DNA from: Cohnella xylanilytica | Lineage (GTDB): Bacteria; Bacillota; Bacilli; Paenibacillales; Paenibacillaceae | Length of the DNA stretch: 64,000 bases | Direction of reading: 5' to 3' | Assembly: GCF_014212175.1 (NCBI RefSeq) | Contig: NZ_JACJVR010000050.1 | Span: forward strand, 1-64,000 | In this document: piece by piece, positions 61,741-64,000 of the stretch | Layout: the number at the start of each line of letters is the position of its first letter | Numbering within the stretch: the stretch's first letter is position 1 | Position numbers and translations under genes: made by a program | Notes under the pieces: model-generated | Told to the model about the DNA's origin: nothing | Seen by the model: only the letters and a program-made list of their open reading frames with translations | Databases searched by the model: none

Positions 61741-61776
61741 TTTATATCCGAATTCCGAAGGAGCGTTCGACCACCC

Positions 61777-63015
<1,239 letters not shown>

Positions 63016-63074
63016 GGATAGGAAGGACCGGGACGCCTGGGCAGCTGCTGCTAGGCTGGCTTGGCGGTTCCGGC

Positions 63075-63248
63075 GGCAAGCGGGGAGCATCGCGGGCGCG
63101 TGAGGCGACGGCGGCGCTCCCGCTTTGCCGTTCTGGCGCGGTGCGCCGGGGTTGGGCCGGGCAAGAGGAGCGCTGCAGGCCGACGATGTCGGGTTACAGA
63201 GTGGCGTCACGCGGCATGGGCGCTGGAAGCCGGCGATGTCGGTTACGG
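63075..63248 (+). repeat. Inverted repeat and degenerate repeat copies before argH
   Basis: GGCAAGCGGGGAGC (63075-63088) pairs imperfectly with GCTCCCGCTTTGCC (63116-63129). Then two similar blocks, CGACGATGTCGGGTTACAGAG (from 63181, in part) and CGGCGATGTCGGTTACGGAG, 49 bases apart, which share GTTACAGAG with the tandem unit between argB and argD and look like decayed relatives. The gap 63016-63314 otherwise holds nothing that I recognise. Confidence 0.45.
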
Positions 63249-63314
63249 AGCCTTGCTGCAAGTGTGTTTGGAGCGGAAATGGGCGTCAGTCGACGATACG
63301 AAGGGAGTCTGGTT

Positions 63315-64000
63315 ATGAGCAAGCTGTGGGGCGGCCGGTTCACGAAGAAGACCGACCAACTGGTAGAGGAATACACGGCGTCGATCACGTTCGACAAGGA
63401 GCTGGCCGAGGAGGACATTCAAGGCAGCCTGGCGCACGTGACGATGCTGGGCAAGTGCGGCATCCTCCCGGCGGGGGACGTCGAGACGATCAAGGAGGGG
63501 CTGATGAAGGTTCGCAACCGCATCCAGCGGGGCGAGCTCGAATTCGCCATCTCCGACGAAGACATCCACATGAACATCGAGAAGGCGCTCATCGAAGAGA
63601 TCGGGCCGGTCGGAGGCAAGCTGCACACGGGACGGAGCCGCAACGACCAGGTGGCGACGGACATGCACTTGTACCTGCGCAAGCGCGTCGTCGAGTTCGT
63701 CGACCTGCTGTCGAAGCTGCAGGGAGCGCTCATCTCGCAGGCGAAGGCGAACCTCGACACGATCGTGCCGGGCTACACGCACCTGCAGCGCGCGCAGCCG
63801 ATCCTGTTCGCCCATCACCTGATGGCGTACGTGTCCATGTTCGGCCGCGACATCGAGCGGCTGCAGGACAGCTACAAGCGCATCGACGCGCTTCCGCTCG
63901 GAGCGGGGGCGCTCGCCGGCACGACGTTCGCGATCGACCGGCATTACACGGCGAAGCTGCTGAACTTCGGCCGCGTGTACGAGAACAGCCTGGACGCCGT
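63315..64000 (+). CDS. argH: ArgH, argininosuccinate lyase, 3'-truncated by window edge
   Basis: Last step of arginine synthesis, fumarate release. The open frame from ATG 63315 (Shine-Dalgarno AAGGGAG) runs off the window after 228 codons: [75 protein letters not shown] (conserved R-S-R-N-D-Q), and [20 protein letters not shown] with the catalytic THLQ histidine. The SS-loop and C-terminus lie beyond the end. Confidence 0.96.
   Translation, partial: MSKLWGGRFTKKTDQLVEEYTASITFDKELAEEDIQGSLAHVTMLGKCGILPAGDVETIKEGLMKVRNRIQRGELEFAISDEDIHMNIEKALIEEIGPVGGKLHTGRSRNDQVATDMHLYLRKRVVEFVDLLSKLQGALISQAKANLDTIVPGYTHLQRAQPILFAHHLMAYVSMFGRDIERLQDSYKRIDALPLGAGALAGTTFAIDRHYTAKLLNFGRVYENSLDA

Overview
The window looks like a chromosome segment of a GC-rich, motile, Gram-positive spore-former of the Paenibacillaceae (Paenibacillus/Cohnella-like). 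The backbone order comFA-comFC-yvyF-flgM-flgN-flgK-flgL-DUF6470-fliW-csrA-flaG-fliD-fliT-like-fliS-hag, resumed by hpf-secA-prfB, matches the Bacillus subtilis comF/flagellar/secA region. Differences from that order are a missing comFB, hag placed after fliS, and about 30 kb of sugar genes inserted between hag and csp/hpf. Secreted SLH-anchored amylase and dense intergenic repeats also fit this family. All genes read on the + strand. I saw no rRNA, tRNA, CRISPR array, transposase or integrase gene.

Region 1 (1-12.7 kb): competence genes (comFA cut by the window edge), then the late flagellar genes: anti-sigma factor FlgM, chaperones FlgN/FliS/FliT-like, hook-junction proteins FlgK/FlgL, cap FliD, FlaG, the FliW-CsrA regulators and a short 250-residue flagellin. 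Sites of the form TAAA-N16-(N)CCGATA(T/A) precede flgM, flaG, fliS and hag and are read as sigma-D promoters. The hag leader carries a hairpin with AGGGA in its loop plus an AGGGAGGA Shine-Dalgarno, as expected for CsrA repression.

Region 2 (12.8-42.9 kb): a glycan locus. Left part: a GT14-type transferase, a Maf/DUF115 motility transferase, a PseB-like dehydratase, glycosyltransferases, UDP-galactopyranose mutase, a DUF707-TPR protein, an ATP-grasp/HAD/methyltransferase trio, PseI and a PseF-like cytidylyltransferase. Middle part (about 25.6-37.1 kb, visibly AT-rich): RmlA, RmlB, FdtA/QdtA-type ketoisomerase, FdtB/QdtB-type aminotransferase, FkbH-like protein, acyl carrier protein, GNAT, VOC protein, a glycosyltransferase, FkbM and TylF methyltransferases and a hexapeptide acyltransferase. 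Right part: flagellin lysine methylase FliB, PseG, a second SDR, PseC and a glycosyltransferase. The simplest reading is a pseudaminic-acid pathway into which a dTDP-3-amino-sugar acylation/methylation cassette has been inserted; Maf and FliB point to flagellin as an acceptor. Five proteins here share a small Rossmann-like module.

Region 3 (43-48 kb): cold-shock protein, long HPF, SecA and peptide release factor 2 with its programmed +1 frameshift.

Region 4 (48-55.6 kb): one 2380-residue secreted GH13 amylase/pullulanase-type enzyme with starch-binding, FN3 and SLH domains, preceded by a promoter and a 34-bp near-perfect palindrome with cre-like sites.

Region 5 (55.6-64 kb): the arginine operon argCJBDFG and the 5' part of argH, with two promoters, ARG-box-like sequences over the first one, and intergenic repeats including five copies of an exact 51-bp tandem unit between argB and argD.
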